A stretch of 64,000 nt of DNA from Dipteris shenzhenensis (Eukaryota; Polypodiophyta; Polypodiopsida; Gleicheniales), in the NCBI GenBank assembly GCA_047967505.1, contig CM106539.1; one strand, given 5' to 3'. This document shows, piece after piece, positions 20,234-31,950 of the stretch (within the stretch, counting starts at the first letter, position 1; the number at the start of each line of letters is the position of its first letter). The translations under genes and the position numbers were made by a program. The notes under the pieces were generated by a model. That model was not told where the DNA came from. It made no database searches and worked only from the letters and a program-made list of their open reading frames with translations.

Positions 20234-20390
20234 GTACCTCCAACCTCCTCCCTTGCTACCATTTCTCCCTTGTAGTATTGTGTGCTATCCACATTAGTAG
20301 TTTTCATGGTGGTTGCAAAATGAATGGCCAATGAACGAATGAGAAATCTTTTTCTTCATGGTTCCATTGGCATTGCTAGTTTCATTGATT

Positions 20391-20920
20391 AATAGAATCA
20401 CTTAAGGCTTTCCCTTCTCCTTTCTTGTTGTCAGCTTCTCCTCCATTCCTTCTCCTCCCCCACCATCCACCGCCTGCTCCCTCTTCTCCTCCTCCCATCA
20501 TGGCCCTTGTTGAGGAAAAAGAAAACTCAACAATGTAGCTCTGTCAATAGGTCATTTGTTGTTTACTTGATAGCTACCACCTTTTGATGGCTCATTAGTT
20601 TGTCCCACAGTTCTTGCTACCCTTTATTGTCTGTTCTAGTGAATAGAATCCCAATAGGTTTGCCCTCCTGATTCCTTGCCATCAGCTCTACTCCGGCCCT
20701 CCTCCTCCACCATTACCCACTGCCTCCTCCCGTTTCTCCTCCTCCTTTCATGGCCCTTGTCAAGGGAAAAAAGATACTCAATGGTGGAGCTCTATCGACA
20801 GGTCATCTATTGGTTACCAGATAACTACTGCCTTTTGATGGCTCAGTGGTTTGTCTCACAGAAAATGCCACCTCTATTGGCAACTCTTCCCCATTGTTGT
20901 CTATTTTACCATGCATTGCC
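20391..20920. repeat. 251-bp two-copy tandem duplication
   Basis: AGAATC starts near 20,394 and again at 20,645. Each is followed by a C/T-rich stretch, TCATGGCCCTTGT, AGCTCTRTC, AGGTCAT and CCTTTTGATGGCTCA. The copies are clearly diverged. Confidence 0.8.
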
Positions 20921-21180
20921 ATCCCCCCTTATGGGTTGTAATGATTTTGGAAGGGGATAGTGAAATGCATATGTGGATTTGAGTGAGAGTCATGAGCATT
21001 AATTGTTTACATTGATGGGGTTTAGTTGCTAGGGTAAGTGTTTTGAATGGGTGGCTATATAGCCTAGATCCCTAACATATTAGTTTAGGTTAGTGCCGCG
21101 ATGATCTCTAACTCGTATATAGGTTGAGGATGTTGGATTTCTTGCAGCTCAGGTATCGTGAATGTGGATTTTATGATGCT

Positions 21181-21482
21181 ATAGCTAGGGGGCATGCTGC
21201 TAGCAAATTTGTATGCTTGCACCTTGGCCTTCACTAAGGATGGTGAACTGAATAGGTTTTGGCCACTTATATACGCTTTTTATAGCTCTTTTATGCATTT
21301 TGTACTCTTCCATGAGCAAATGCCATGTGGCATAGCTAGGGGGCATGCTGCTAGCAAATTTGTATGCTTGCACCTTGGCCTTCACTAAAGATGGCGAATT
21401 GAATAGGTTTTGGCCACTTATATACGCTTTTTATAGCTCTTTTATGCATTTTGTACTCTTCCATGAGCAAATGCCATGTGGC
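21181..21482. repeat. 151-bp near-perfect tandem duplication
   Basis: 21,181-21,331 and 21,332-21,482 both start ATAGCTAGGGGGCATGCTGC and differ at only about three positions (e.g. AAGGATGGTGAACTG against AAAGATGGCGAATTG). The duplication is recent. Frames on both strands through it are repeat shadows. Confidence 0.95.
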
Positions 21483-23487
21483 ATACAGAGGGCATTATCT
21501 TGCATGCATAGAAGGGATGAGAATCTTTATTAAATACTCCTCCCATTTTGGGAATAAAGAGCGATTCAGCCCCTATTTGGTCTCTTGTCTATTACTTTTT
21601 TAAACGTTTTCTCCTTTCTATTTGGAGACACTTTTAACCCTCTACACCCATCATATTTCCAAAAAAGCATGGATTTTTTTTGTGGTAAGGCCCCATTTGT
21701 TTTAGGCTAAAAGTTTCTAGATGAGCTTTAATTCCGTGGGAACCAAGAAACTTCTTTAAATAGCACACTTCTCCATCTACACATCATAGGAAAGCATACA
21801 CACTCCATACACATGAGTCCTCGTGGTAAAAAAATTCTAGTAAATTGATACTTGGAATATGTTCCAAGGCTAGTTATGACACGAAGGTAAACACAAGATG
21901 TTTCATCCACTAGGATGATCAATCAATAGCTGCAAGTGCATTTCCTTGGATTTTCCAACTTTTTTACAAGTTCTATTTTCAATTTAATTTGAAAAATAAT
22001 GTGCATTAATGGGAGTCTCTAATGGTGTTCATTTGCTTTTCCACAGATGCAAAAAAGCAATGTGTGCTGAACAAGGCATTATGAAGAAAAAAGAGAAGCA
22101 TTTCAATGGATTCTTAGATCCATATTTATTCATACTAGAAGATGTAACGACATTGAACATATTGGAAGGCAAGACGTGCGATCGCCGATGAGAAATATAT
22201 TGAAGAAGATTCATACTATCTTGTGAAATACAAAATCTCATATTATTTCTAGATTTAGAGAAGTTTTATCTTGAAAGCATTGTTATTCTTAAGTTAAACA
22301 CATTATCTTTATATGATTTTGAGCTACATTCTTCATTATTGTATGCCCCTTTCACTTGTCCAACTATGAATTAGAAGGGATGTGAAAAATGTTGATGCAT
22401 TCTTAGAAAACACAACTACAAGCTTAGGCAACACATAAACCTTACTATTTATACCTAACTCAAAAGGATAGTACCATCAATCACCAAGATTGGCATTGCA
22501 TTGTCGAGCTATGAAAGAGAGAATTTGGCCTTTAAGCCATTACACTCAATAATTAAGCTACGAACACTCTAACATGGAGACACTGGGAAGGACAAGATGA
22601 AGTTTGTACGAGAGGATATGTTTTATCAATAATATAGTTTGTCACAAGGTGGAGGTGGACAATGATCTGCTTTTTAGATGCAAATTTTGAAGAAAATGAA
22701 ATTCACTCACATCGATATTAGTCCAAGATTTCAATGAATGATGAAGGTATGAGTTTACACCTTTTTTACCAAGAAACAATTTCACTTGTTAACTTTGTAT
22801 GTCTGTGGATAATGCTCATCAAAAGTTCATGCGAACCTCAAGATAAGCATAATTAGTGAATGCAATTGTATCCATGAAAGGTGTAACTATGCAAGTTCGA
22901 ACTCCTAGTTCTTTATAGGAACTCACTCATAAAAAAAGGTGTAAACTCATAGTTCTTTACCATGAGGTGGTAGAAAAACATGGACGTGTTTATAAGCTAC
23001 CATAAAAACAATATCAATTAGGAATGGAAACCTTGCCATTTGGGTGGCATCAAGCTTGACTTTTATGTGCGAATGTTTGGCTCGTGCTTGTGGATGTATT
23101 AAGGAATTGAGGAGGTCACCTTTAAATGGTGAATTGCAATAACACGGAGGGATCCATTTGATGGTGACTTGATGATGAGCATATTCTCATACATGAAAGC
23201 CCCAAGAAGCAGTGATGAAGGGCTTTTTGGAAATTGGGAGGTATGAGAAATAGCCACTTCTTTCTAATGATTTTTGCTTTGAGCTAAGCGAGATTAAGCT
23301 CTCAAAAGTTGACTCTTCAAGATGTTCTACTTCTGCCCTCCAATTCGTTGGGACTTGAAAAAACCAAACTCAAGATAGAGCAAGAATTTATGCAAACCCA
23401 CACCATAGAAAGTTGGAGTGGAGTTTGAAGAAAATGAAGAAATATCTTGATTAGGTGTGCCCAAATCTTCAATAACCCCAAAGATGG
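21483..23487. other. Intergenic AT-rich DNA
   Basis: No gene, TIR or LTR was recognised. A short ORF at 22,009-22,191 has no recognisable motif. Confidence 0.45.
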
Positions 23488-23488
23488 A

Positions 23489-23702
23489 TAGATGTGTCCA
23501 AAATTATCTCGTAGGTATTGTGGACCATTCCTAATACTTAAGGAGATTGGAGAATTTGCTTACAAATTGGCCTTACCAAATATAGAGTACATCCAATTTT
23601 TCATGTAAGTAGGTTGAAAAGAAAGGAGATGAATCTCATTGGAAATGAAGTCTTAGTTGAACTCATTGAATCTATAACTTTACCACATCAACCAAAAAAA
23701 AA
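23489..23702 (+). pseudogene. Relic of a Ty3/gypsy integrase C-terminus
   Basis: The plus-strand frame reads KLSRRYCGPFLILKEIGEFA, then YKLALPN, and after a one-base shift IFHVSRLKRKE. This follows the family pattern K-L-S-x-R-Y-x-G-P-(F/Y)-x-I-L-x-x-I-G-x-x-A-Y-x-L-x-L-P, then I-H-P-x-F-H-V-S-x-L-K. It is a plant gypsy (chromovirus-like) relic unrelated in position to the complete LTR element. No catalytic domain, RT or LTR was found around it. Confidence 0.7.
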
Positions 23703-24052
23703 AAAAGATAAACAAGAAAGAAGAAGAAGACATTCGATATATCTCAAGAGAATAGGAATATGGAGCTTTGATAACAAGAGCTTGTGACTCTATTTAACAA
23801 AGAAAATGATTGTTAAAGACAATATTTAATTAATACAAAGCTTGCATCAGTATTATGATGCTAACATCAACTCAAGCACAAGTAAACAATATAGATCATT
23901 CTAAAACGAAGCATATAAATGTAATCATTTCATAAAGGAAAGTTTAATAACAAGGCCATATATTCAAGCATTGAATTAACCAAAATAACATTGCATACAT
24001 CTTCACAAAATCACTAAGCAATTAGATTTGTAACTTTGCACCCCCAATCATT

Positions 24053-24290
24053 CGACTAAGAGGCTATTTTTTATGTATTGGACTAGAATCAAGGAATGAA
24101 GGGCCTTTCAACGCAAGAGGAAGAGTGAATTTTAGTGAGGGGAGAGGTGGGTAATTAGTCTTTTGGAGATTCGACTAAGAGGCCATTTTTGACGTATTGG
24201 ACTAGAATCAAGGAATGAAGGGCCTTTTAAGGCAGGAGGAAGAGTGAATTTTATTGAGGGGAGAGGTGGGTAATTAGTCTTTTGGAGACG
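24053..24290. repeat. 119-bp two-copy tandem duplication upstream of the bHLH gene
   Basis: 24,053-24,171 and 24,172-24,290 share CGACTAAGAGGC, GTATTGGACTAGAATCAAGG and GAGGGGAGAGGTGGGTAATT with few differences. It ends about 450 bp before the gene's TATA box and could carry duplicated upstream elements. Confidence 0.92.
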
Positions 24291-24684
24291 TGAGTCAGAG
24301 TAGAGTGACGGAGGGTTGAATGAAAAATGGAGGTTTAATGTGAGGAGAATGGTGAAATTTAAGTAATTAACACTCAAATGGGGAAAAGACAAGGATTTAA
24401 AACGTGCAAATTTGAAGGCAGCTGAGATATATGGTTCATGCTAAATCTAAAAGAAAAGAAAAAAGCAAAAATCATTTCTTGGAAACCACAACGCATTACT
24501 AATAAGGCAAATAAAGGGAGGGGGGGTGCCCGGGGGAGACTAAGAGGCGAGCAATTAGGCATTCTTTTTGGCGTCACAAGTGACTACTAAATAAGGAGGA
24601 GGGAGGGAGGGTGAACTCAGCGCTGATACGTTTGTAATAAGAAGGGACGAGGTCCAAACTTCAAAGTCTCGACGCGCGATGGCT

Positions 24685-24702
24685 GTCCTGTCCGGACAGG
24701 AC
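24685..24702. promoter_or_regulatory. Perfect 18-bp palindrome in the proximal promoter
   Basis: GTCCTGTCCGGACAGGAC is a perfect palindrome 32-49 bp upstream of the TATA box of the bHLH gene. The position and symmetry suit a dimeric transcription factor site. The factor is unknown. Confidence 0.5.
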
Positions 24703-24733
24703 TTTTAGACTTTTAGCAGCCTTTCTCCCACCA

Positions 24734-24742
24734 TATATAAAA
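24734..24742 (+). promoter_or_regulatory. TATA box of the bHLH gene
   Basis: TATATAAAA lies in CACCATATATAAAACCTTC, about 100 bp before the chosen ATG. Transcription would begin near 24,765, followed by a C/T-rich leader typical of plants. Confidence 0.75.
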
Positions 24743-24840
24743 CCTTCCCATCATCATCAGCTATCGTATATTTTAAAGCAAGCCTCTGGCTCTCTGTCCA
24801 TATCTGCTTCTTCATCTTGGTAGCTCTTCTTCTTCTACCC

Positions 24841-27110
24841 ATGGCTCATTATCCTGCCCCTTCTCCCCTTCACCTTCATCTTCAACACCTCTTGCACTCC
24901 ATCAACTGGTCTTACTCTGCCCTCTGGAGTACTTCAGCTCCCTCCTCAGGCGGGTATAAACTTCCTTAGCGCTCTCTCTCTCTCTCTCTTCGACTGTTTT
25001 CTCCATCGAACCCAACTTCATCGTTAACGTCGTCGATCCCTTGCAGAATTTCTATCCAACCCAGCATTGCATCCGTATGCTCCATCCCTTCAGGGCGCTT
25101 ACAATCTTTAGCCCCCCTTGCTACCTTGCAGGCTCAGCTGCTTTGTTCGCGCTTCTCACGATCAGCTCCTCCCTCCTTGCCTCCAGGATAATCCTCTCGA
25201 GCTAATTACAGCCCACGAGTTGTTTTCCCAGTACGCTCGCTGCACTTTGCCTTGTGACGTGGGGTAAGTGACAGATTCGTGCAGCTTTACCGGAACGTTT
25301 TGAGCGACTTGGAAGATTAGAAGGCGTTTTTTCTGCATTGCCTGATTTGCACGCATCAAAACATCAATCAGCAAAAGCGTGCTATCATCAAGCAGCTTCG
25401 GAGCTTCCAGGTTCAGCCTGCAAATTGGGCAATCTAGTAACGATCTACGGTTCAGATTTGGAAGCTTCTCTCTTCTAAGTACTATGTGAACTACTCTGAT
25501 GCAGATTCGCAGCTGCAGCGCTTGGTACCAAAAACTACATATGGGTTTCCGGTATAGATAATTTCAACCCTGTTGCTGAGCAGGCTCGATTCTTCGTGGT
25601 ACATATAAGCTTAAGCCCTGCCTCACATTTCGTATGGAATGCGCATCGTTTTTCCGCATTTCTTTCATGCACCTGTGTGCTAATCGTGATTGTCTCCCGT
25701 TTCTGCCTGCGCTCGGGACGTGCTCAATCACCAGAACGCTTCAATTCAGGTCAGAAATTCCACTCGGCGTGGCTAATTTCAAATGACATACACTCTGCAT
25801 TTTTCGCTCCATTGCGCAGAATTTGTACGCAAAGCTGCTTCCTAATCGTCGCATTATCTGGTCGTAGCAGACTGCGTTGTTTCTCCCTTGCGGGCCTGGA
25901 GTAATATTGGAGTTGGGCACAACAGAATTGGTCAGTTTCCCCCCTGCTTCGTATGTGGAGCAATGCACAGCATTGCGAGGGGGAGTGTTCCCATCTTTCA
26001 TCTGAGCGCAGGTGTTGAGTGGAATCTAATCATATCTTCTTGTGTTGATCTGCAGCTACCAGAGGATGGAAACTTGGTCTGGTTCATCGACACACTGATC
26101 CAACCGCTCGTAGCATCAGCATTACAGCTATCTACCAGAGAAATCACATCTTTCCCTGTTGCCCTGCAATACCGAGACGACACGACTTCGTCCAATTCTT
26201 CTTGTGTTTCTGGATTGTCTCCCCCTCGCGCTACTCCCATGGATACCTACGACATTGATTTGTTGGAGCAAGTGTACAAGATGGATCTGAAAACGGTGAG
26301 CAGAACTGCGGCCGCCCTTTCCCACGTCCCAGGGGACGTGTCTCTGAAATACATCACACAGCTCCCCAGCACCACTGTGATAGACACCCCATCCACGAGC
26401 CAAACTCACAGACTCGACGTGAGTCATCAACCATCGCCAGGTTATGTCGCGATGGAGGTCAATCATGGGCTTCCCCAGATTTTCCCAGAGGATGATACAT
26501 TCAATATGATATCTATCGACGGGGAATATCACCCCGCCATAGGATGCTTTGAAGCTAGGCCTGAATTCTTGCACCCTCCCGTTGCGCTAGCTCCTGGTTT
26601 AGGCAGTGATCTTGAAGCTCTACTTTTTGCAACTCATAACCTTCGAGATCCGCCTAATGCTTTACTTGGCCAAGGCGGTCATATTTCTAAACCGTCCGCC
26701 TTCGAAAGGTGGAGGCCAAGCATTCCACAATCAGGGTCAATAGCAAAGATTAAGCGGAGCTCACCCTTCGAAAAGTGTCTTTGTTTAATGCGGAAGATAT
26801 TCGACATGGACAAAATATCAATCCCCGCAACTGCATCTCAAGGTACTTGTATCCTGGCGCCAGCCCAAGGCGAAGCGGACCGACGTGCAGCACACATGAT
26901 AGCGGAACGCAAACGCAGAGGAAAGCAAAAGGATTGCTTCAAGATCCTTAAAAATTTTCTTCCGAACGTCGCGAAGGTATGATCCCAGTTCCAATTAGCA
27001 AGTTGGGTAACGATATGTTCTCAATACTTTAGCTCAATCAGATTGAGAAGCACTGTACGCCTCCGCATTGAGCTTAAGTCAAGCTCACGGTCATACACGA
27101 GGCGTGCGAG

Positions 27111-27156
<46 letters not shown>

Positions 27157-27731
27157 GACAATTCTAATTGTTTTTCTGCAGAAAGATAAGGTCGGTGTTC
27201 TTCAAAGCGTTATAGAGCATATAGAACGTCTTCAGCATCAGGTGGATGAGCTCGAGCAGCAAAATAGACTGATGCAGAGTGCCAGTTGTAGTCCACACTC
27301 TCTAGGTGTCGCTTCTTCTCCGACGAGCCAAGATGTGGCTGAATTAATGGCCCCAAATCCAAGAATAAAAGTAACATCCGACGGGCGGTTTATCTTCCAT
27401 ATCGAAATGAATGTAACAATTCAAGGAGAAGCTAGCAACGCATTCATAATTAGCGTGCTCACTGCTCTCAACCATATGAAATTGAAACTTCGTTGCATCA
27501 ATTATGAAAAAACCGAAGGAAACAACTTCAGAGCGAATATATCAGCCGAGTATGATCAGGTAAGGTTAAAACAAGATGCCAGTTGTAGAAGTTTATGCGA
27601 ACTCAATTCCTGCACAATGTGTTTGTTCTTGACCACAAATTCGTTGCTATTGTTTGGATTTGCAGTCTGGAGGGGACAAAATACCTAGCATTGATGAAGT
27701 GGAAGAAGGGTTAAGCGGCGTAGTATATTAA
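24841..27731 (+). CDS. bHLH transcription factor with MYC_N-like and ACT-like regions, seven exons
   Basis: Coding exons inferred from GT-AG sites and protein pattern: 24,841-24,953, 25,132-25,263, 25,505-25,598 (or 25,595), 25,871-25,930, 26,056-26,976, 27,182-27,559 and 27,666-27,731. Phases agree and give about 587 codons. Residues about 10-160 fit the bHLH-MYC_N domain (LQHLLHSINWSYSALWS, AHELFSQYARC, NYIWVSG, GVILELGTTEL). The basic region near 413-421 reads HMIAERKRR, keeping the H-E-R residues for E-box DNA; the helix-loop-helix spans the exon 5/6 junction (FKILKNFLPNVAK, then KDKVGVLQSVIEHIERL). An ACT-like region lies at about 501-560. It is a nuclear regulator, probably dimeric. It resembles plant group III bHLH proteins, but the subgroup is uncertain. 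No stop or frameshift breaks it; the exon 3/4 join is the least certain. Confidence 0.85.
27114..27154. repeat. (GA)20 microsatellite in bHLH intron 5
   Basis: A GA dinucleotide run in the intron between the exon encoding the basic region and helix 1 and the exon encoding helix 2. A CT tract also lies in intron 1 (about 24,970-24,987). Confidence 0.95.
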
Positions 27732-28373
27732 GCAGTCCTATGGCATTGATAATCTTCATAGCGATGAATCCTGAGAGCATCACTGCTGTACTTTAAGCTG
27801 CACGTGTGCTTCAAAATTCATCCCTAGGTGATGCCTACATTGCAGCAATGCTGCATGCTTGATGCACCGTGTTTCTGAAATGGGTCGTGAGAGGGTGGAC
27901 ACATCATTGTGAATACAGTGATGTTTAGGGCACAGCAACAGTTTATGCAACGCAATGGTATTTTTGGATCTGCTAATTCGTAAGGGACATCCATTTTCCT
28001 GAAGATTATACTAGACTGACATTTGAGTTCACATCAGAATTAAGATCGTAAAGAAGTCTGTACATGCTAGATACTACAACATCAGCAGGCTCGTATGGAT
28101 ATGAGGTCCGGCTGGAGGCACCACAAGAAGATTGGTAGACTATGTATGATAGTACACCTTCAGTTACTGGTTTAACAGCAAATGAGAGCATAGTTGGAAG
28201 TTGAATCATACAGATTAGTCAGTTTACTCCAGCTACAATGTATTGTCCCAAGACTTCAATTTGAATCATGCAAATAGCTAGTTGAGTCAATTTCGCTCCA
28301 CCGGCTCTCTCTCTCCAGCACACATTTGGGACTTGAAAAGTCAACCTTTGCATTTCATCGTTGTATCCCTTGT

Positions 28374-28375
<2 letters not shown>
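27732..28375. other. 3' flank of the bHLH gene
   Basis: Presumed 3' UTR and downstream DNA. No clear AATAAA signal and no other gene were seen. Confidence 0.5.
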
Positions 28376-28409
<34 letters not shown>

Positions 28410-28454
28410 ACACACACTCTCTCTCTTTCTCTCTCTCACACACACACACACATA
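28376..28454. repeat. CT/CA compound microsatellite
   Basis: (TC)n, CACACA and CTCTCT blocks end in ACACACACAC. The frames on both strands are low-complexity artefacts. Confidence 0.95.
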
Positions 28455-29445
28455 TGTGCTTCCCAATCCTTGCCTAAAATGAGAGTCAACTATATAGTAT
28501 AGAGAATATTTGCACTTCTTGTTAGCTTGTTTCCAAAATATTTGAAGTTGTGATCAATATTGCGGACTCATATAGTATGTCCAATCGCAATCATTCTTGG
28601 ATCTTAGTATTCGTTTCTAAGAGAAAACCCTAATGAAATCTTTATATCATATATAGGGAGGTTATAAAAATAGTACAACATTAGTATATGAACTAATGAT
28701 TTAATTGAAAAAAGAGTTTTTTTTTGGCGAGTAAAAAAAGATTTATTTGTATTAGAATGAAAATGAAAAGATGGAGTAAGATTACGGTAAGGGGCTTGTG
28801 CTATAGAGGGCTAACTTTTTAGCACTAATCCATGGCGGAGATGGCCTTCATGAATTCGGAATCCAAATTCGAAGCTATTGCGGTCATCAGGTAGTAATAA
28901 GAGCTATTTTTTGTTTTTAAACTTTCTAAAAAAAATTATGAAGCATACTAAAACTATGTCATAGAGCCAAATTGCCAATGCTTAGGTCAGGTGAGGAACA
29001 ATATTAAGGCACTATTTGTCCAAAAAATGGTGAAAGGAGAGCTTAACACATCATTATTTTCTATGAAGAGTACTGGGTCGCACTTGCTTCCCTATAAGGG
29101 GGCTTTTGACTCTCTGTCTCTCTCTCTCATTTATATGCGCACTCCTATATCATGTGCATTCGAGGCATACTTTAGAAACCCCTTATCTATGAATTTGTCA
29201 TGAATAAATCACACCCTTTTTCTATTAAAAGTACAAATGCCCCTTTAAATGGTACCCTTTTGTTTTTTAAAGTTATTTTTTTTGTAAAAAATGAAATATA
29301 AAACCCCTTCTGTTGAACCAAGATGCTACCCATACATATATACGACTAGTCATCCAAGGCACACTCACAAGAACATATGTGGGATCTACATATGATTCAA
29401 ATGAGAAAAGAGTTCAAGTGACGATAGAAAACTATTTACCACCTC
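28455..29445. other. Intergenic AT-rich DNA
   Basis: Homopolymer-rich DNA with a short CT tract at about 29,110-29,130. No gene is recognised. Confidence 0.45.
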
Positions 29446-29700
29446 ATCTCTCTCTCTCTCTTTCTCTCTCTCTGTGCGTGTGTGCATACACACACATGCA
29501 CACATGTGTGTGCATGCACACATACACATGCACATGCACACACATGCAAGTACATGCATGCAACACGTACGCACACACGCTCGTGCGCGCATACACACAC
29601 ACAAACGTGAAAGTGCTCGCACACATGCAACCATGCATGCCCACAAGTGCACACATACGTGTGGATGGTATTGTGTTCGCACACATGTATAAGCACATGT
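29446..29700. repeat. CT tract and long alternating purine-pyrimidine (CA/TG/CG) tract
   Basis: A CT microsatellite leads into about 220 bp dominated by CACA, TGCATG, GTGCGCGC and ACGTACGC. Alternating purine-pyrimidine DNA of this kind can adopt the Z form. The Cys/His-rich frames of 70-130 codons on both strands come from the repeat and are not genes. Confidence 0.85.
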
Positions 29701-30414
29701 GTTAAGAGTCTTCATTTGTGTTCTTGCTTATGCATAACCAAGTGCACATAATCACAAGCATCTATATTTGCATGAGCCATGTGTCTTTGTGTGTTTTGGG
29801 GGGAGGGGCCAGCTGGTAATGCTTGAGAGAGAGAGATAGAGATTTTCAACACGTGAAGGACATGAATAAAACATGAGGTCTTAAGGAGCTGGAAGGAGCA
29901 CATGTTTTATGGTTTTTTTAAAAGTTGACCTAGAAGTATATATGAACATCATAAAGGATAGATGGTTGAAAACGTATTAAGTATGGAGTATTGGACGGAT
30001 CTATAATCTAAAATAGTGACTCCATTTTTAAATCGAAAGCCATGCAACTGCTGCTTTTTAGAAGGATAGAAGGTGAATTAAAAAATGAGTTCAAGAAAGG
30101 CTCGAAAGATTCTATAGAAGCAATGTCCGTGAGATACGGTTCTAAAAGGCACGTTGCAGGTTCAAAAAGAGAATGAGGCGTTGAATTTGTGAGAAGGAAG
30201 CTTAAAAGAGCGCGTTGATCTTGTGCGAAAAGCAGAGAGAAAAGGCGACAAAGTCATGTGGAAGGACGGACAATGTTGGGTTGCATTACGTCACAGGTGA
30301 TACGTGCCGTTTGGATCCAGGTGTTGCAATAATATTGAATCAGAGGGTGTCCCCAGGTATTGAGCAATGAGATGCTTGAGTGCGCATGGCTTGATGTAGG
30401 AGAAGCTGTGTGGA
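29701..30414. other. Intergenic DNA
   Basis: No gene or mobile element was recognised. Confidence 0.45.
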
Positions 30415-30600
30415 TATCGCTTTTGTGAACGTGGATGATTCTTGGAAATTGCAATAGCAACAGCAACAGCAATAGCAAAATCAACAGCAACATGGACATT
30501 GGATATATCGCTTTTGTAAACGTGGATGATTGTTGGAACTTCCACCAGCAATAGCAACAGCTGAACCGCAACAGCGCCAACGGCAGCAGCAACGAAAGGA
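30415..30600. repeat. 91-bp duplication with CAA/CAG-rich tracts
   Basis: TATCGCTTTTGT, AACGTGGATGATT and TTGGAA are followed by a tract of AGCAACAGC units; the block starts at 30,415 and 30,506. Leucine-rich frames on the minus strand reflect the trinucleotide tracts. Confidence 0.75.
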
Positions 30601-31632
30601 GAAAACTTCCAAAGAAGCTTCATAGTACGTGTACGGGAGTCCCTGTGGATTCACCAGGTATTGCCACGATCTTATTGCGTGCAGCCCCATCCTGCACGCT
30701 GCACATGCCATTTTGTAGGTTTTAGAGCAGGTGCCCATCCTTCCTGAATTATTGCTCACCTTGCCCTCCTTCATGGAATTGACCTCTTGTATTTTGAGCT
30801 CGATGGCTTTCTTAGCAAAGGAAAGCCGCTACTCCCAGGCTTATAAATCACCAGAGGAAACCATTCGCAGTTTGCTACCATCTCCCTCGCTATCCTGCTT
30901 CCCAAATTTGCACCCATCTCCTTCGTTATCGTCTCGAGCTTCGTATCCACTCCCTCCTTTCCGTCATTTTTTTCTCCCCCTTTCTCTCTCTCTCTCTTCT
31001 TCTTCTTCTTTTCTTCTCTCAGCTTCCAGGGCAGGCCTTATGAATTTATTCAACTTGTTTCTATTGTTGGTTTCAGAATCTCGATTCCTTTTAAAAAACA
31101 TGTTTCAAATGTTGCACATGCCTTAATCTATATACATGCAATCTATTCGCACGTGAATCCCTAGAGTGGATACAAATTTATGCAACGTGTCAACCTTCTA
31201 TGCCATGCTCAAAATCCAATAAATAATTATTTTTTGGTACTTAGATGTAAAGTTTAAAAAACTAGTTTAGACCATTCGCGTGCGAATCTGTGCATGTGTC
31301 AACTCATCAAATTTTGTAAGGAAACCATTGTCTCTTGTGACATGCTTATGTGTGATGCTAGCAATTGATTTAGACCCTAAATAGAATAAGATATATGTGT
31401 GAGTAACTTAATAATGGCATCGTGGGTTCATCCAAATTAGATGGAGTAGATTGGAGACATTAATTTTTTGGCACCCACATGTAAGTGCATCCTCACAACC
31501 TTTCAAGATCTTTAAATTAAAAAGTTTCAAGAATGTACCACTTGTGCAAAAATAATACTCATCATCCATCGAGGACTCTTGACCTTATACTCATGTTACT
31601 TATAAGAATTACCATTGTTGAAATGCAAAAAT
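30601..31632. other. Intergenic DNA with a promoter-like patch
   Basis: GCTTATAAATCACC at about 30,838-30,851, followed by a long C/T-rich stretch and a CT/CTT microsatellite (30,975-31,015), looks like a plant core promoter and leader. No supported coding exon follows it. It may be an orphan promoter or chance. Confidence 0.3.
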
Positions 31633-31950
31633 GACTTGATAAGGTGTGACATAATGCTCAAATAATGGTACATACCCTACAACTAAAGGGGCGCACATGC
31701 CAATAAAGCCTCTTGAGAGTCTAATCAAATTGTCTACATGATATACGCACTTAAAATGACTTGGTGTCCTTGACATGAACCTCAATGTGAAAATGACTTA
31801 ATAAGGGGTGACATGATGCTCAAATGATGGTACACACCCTACAACTAAAGGGGTGCACATGTCAATAAAGCATTTTGAGAGTCTAATCAAATTGTCTATG
31901 ATATACTCACTTAAAATGACTTGGTGTTCTTTACATGAACCTTTATAGTT
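31633..31950. repeat. 162-bp two-copy tandem duplication
   Basis: Copies start at 31,633 and 31,795 and share GACTTRATAAGG, ACCCTACAACTAAAGGGG, AGAGTCTAATCAAATTGTCT and TTAAAATGACTTGGTGT. Confidence 0.9.

Noticed and set aside
26128-26574. 148-codon minus-strand frame opposite bHLH exon 5
   Set aside because: Antisense shadow of a long coding exon with family support.
29313-29715. Cys/His-rich frames on both strands of up to 130 codons
   Set aside because: They come from CA/TG microsatellite sequence; several frames on both strands are open at once, which is typical of simple repeats.
30254-30774. Leucine-rich minus-strand frames of about 100 codons
   Set aside because: Driven by CAA/CAG-type trinucleotide tracts in a tandem duplication.
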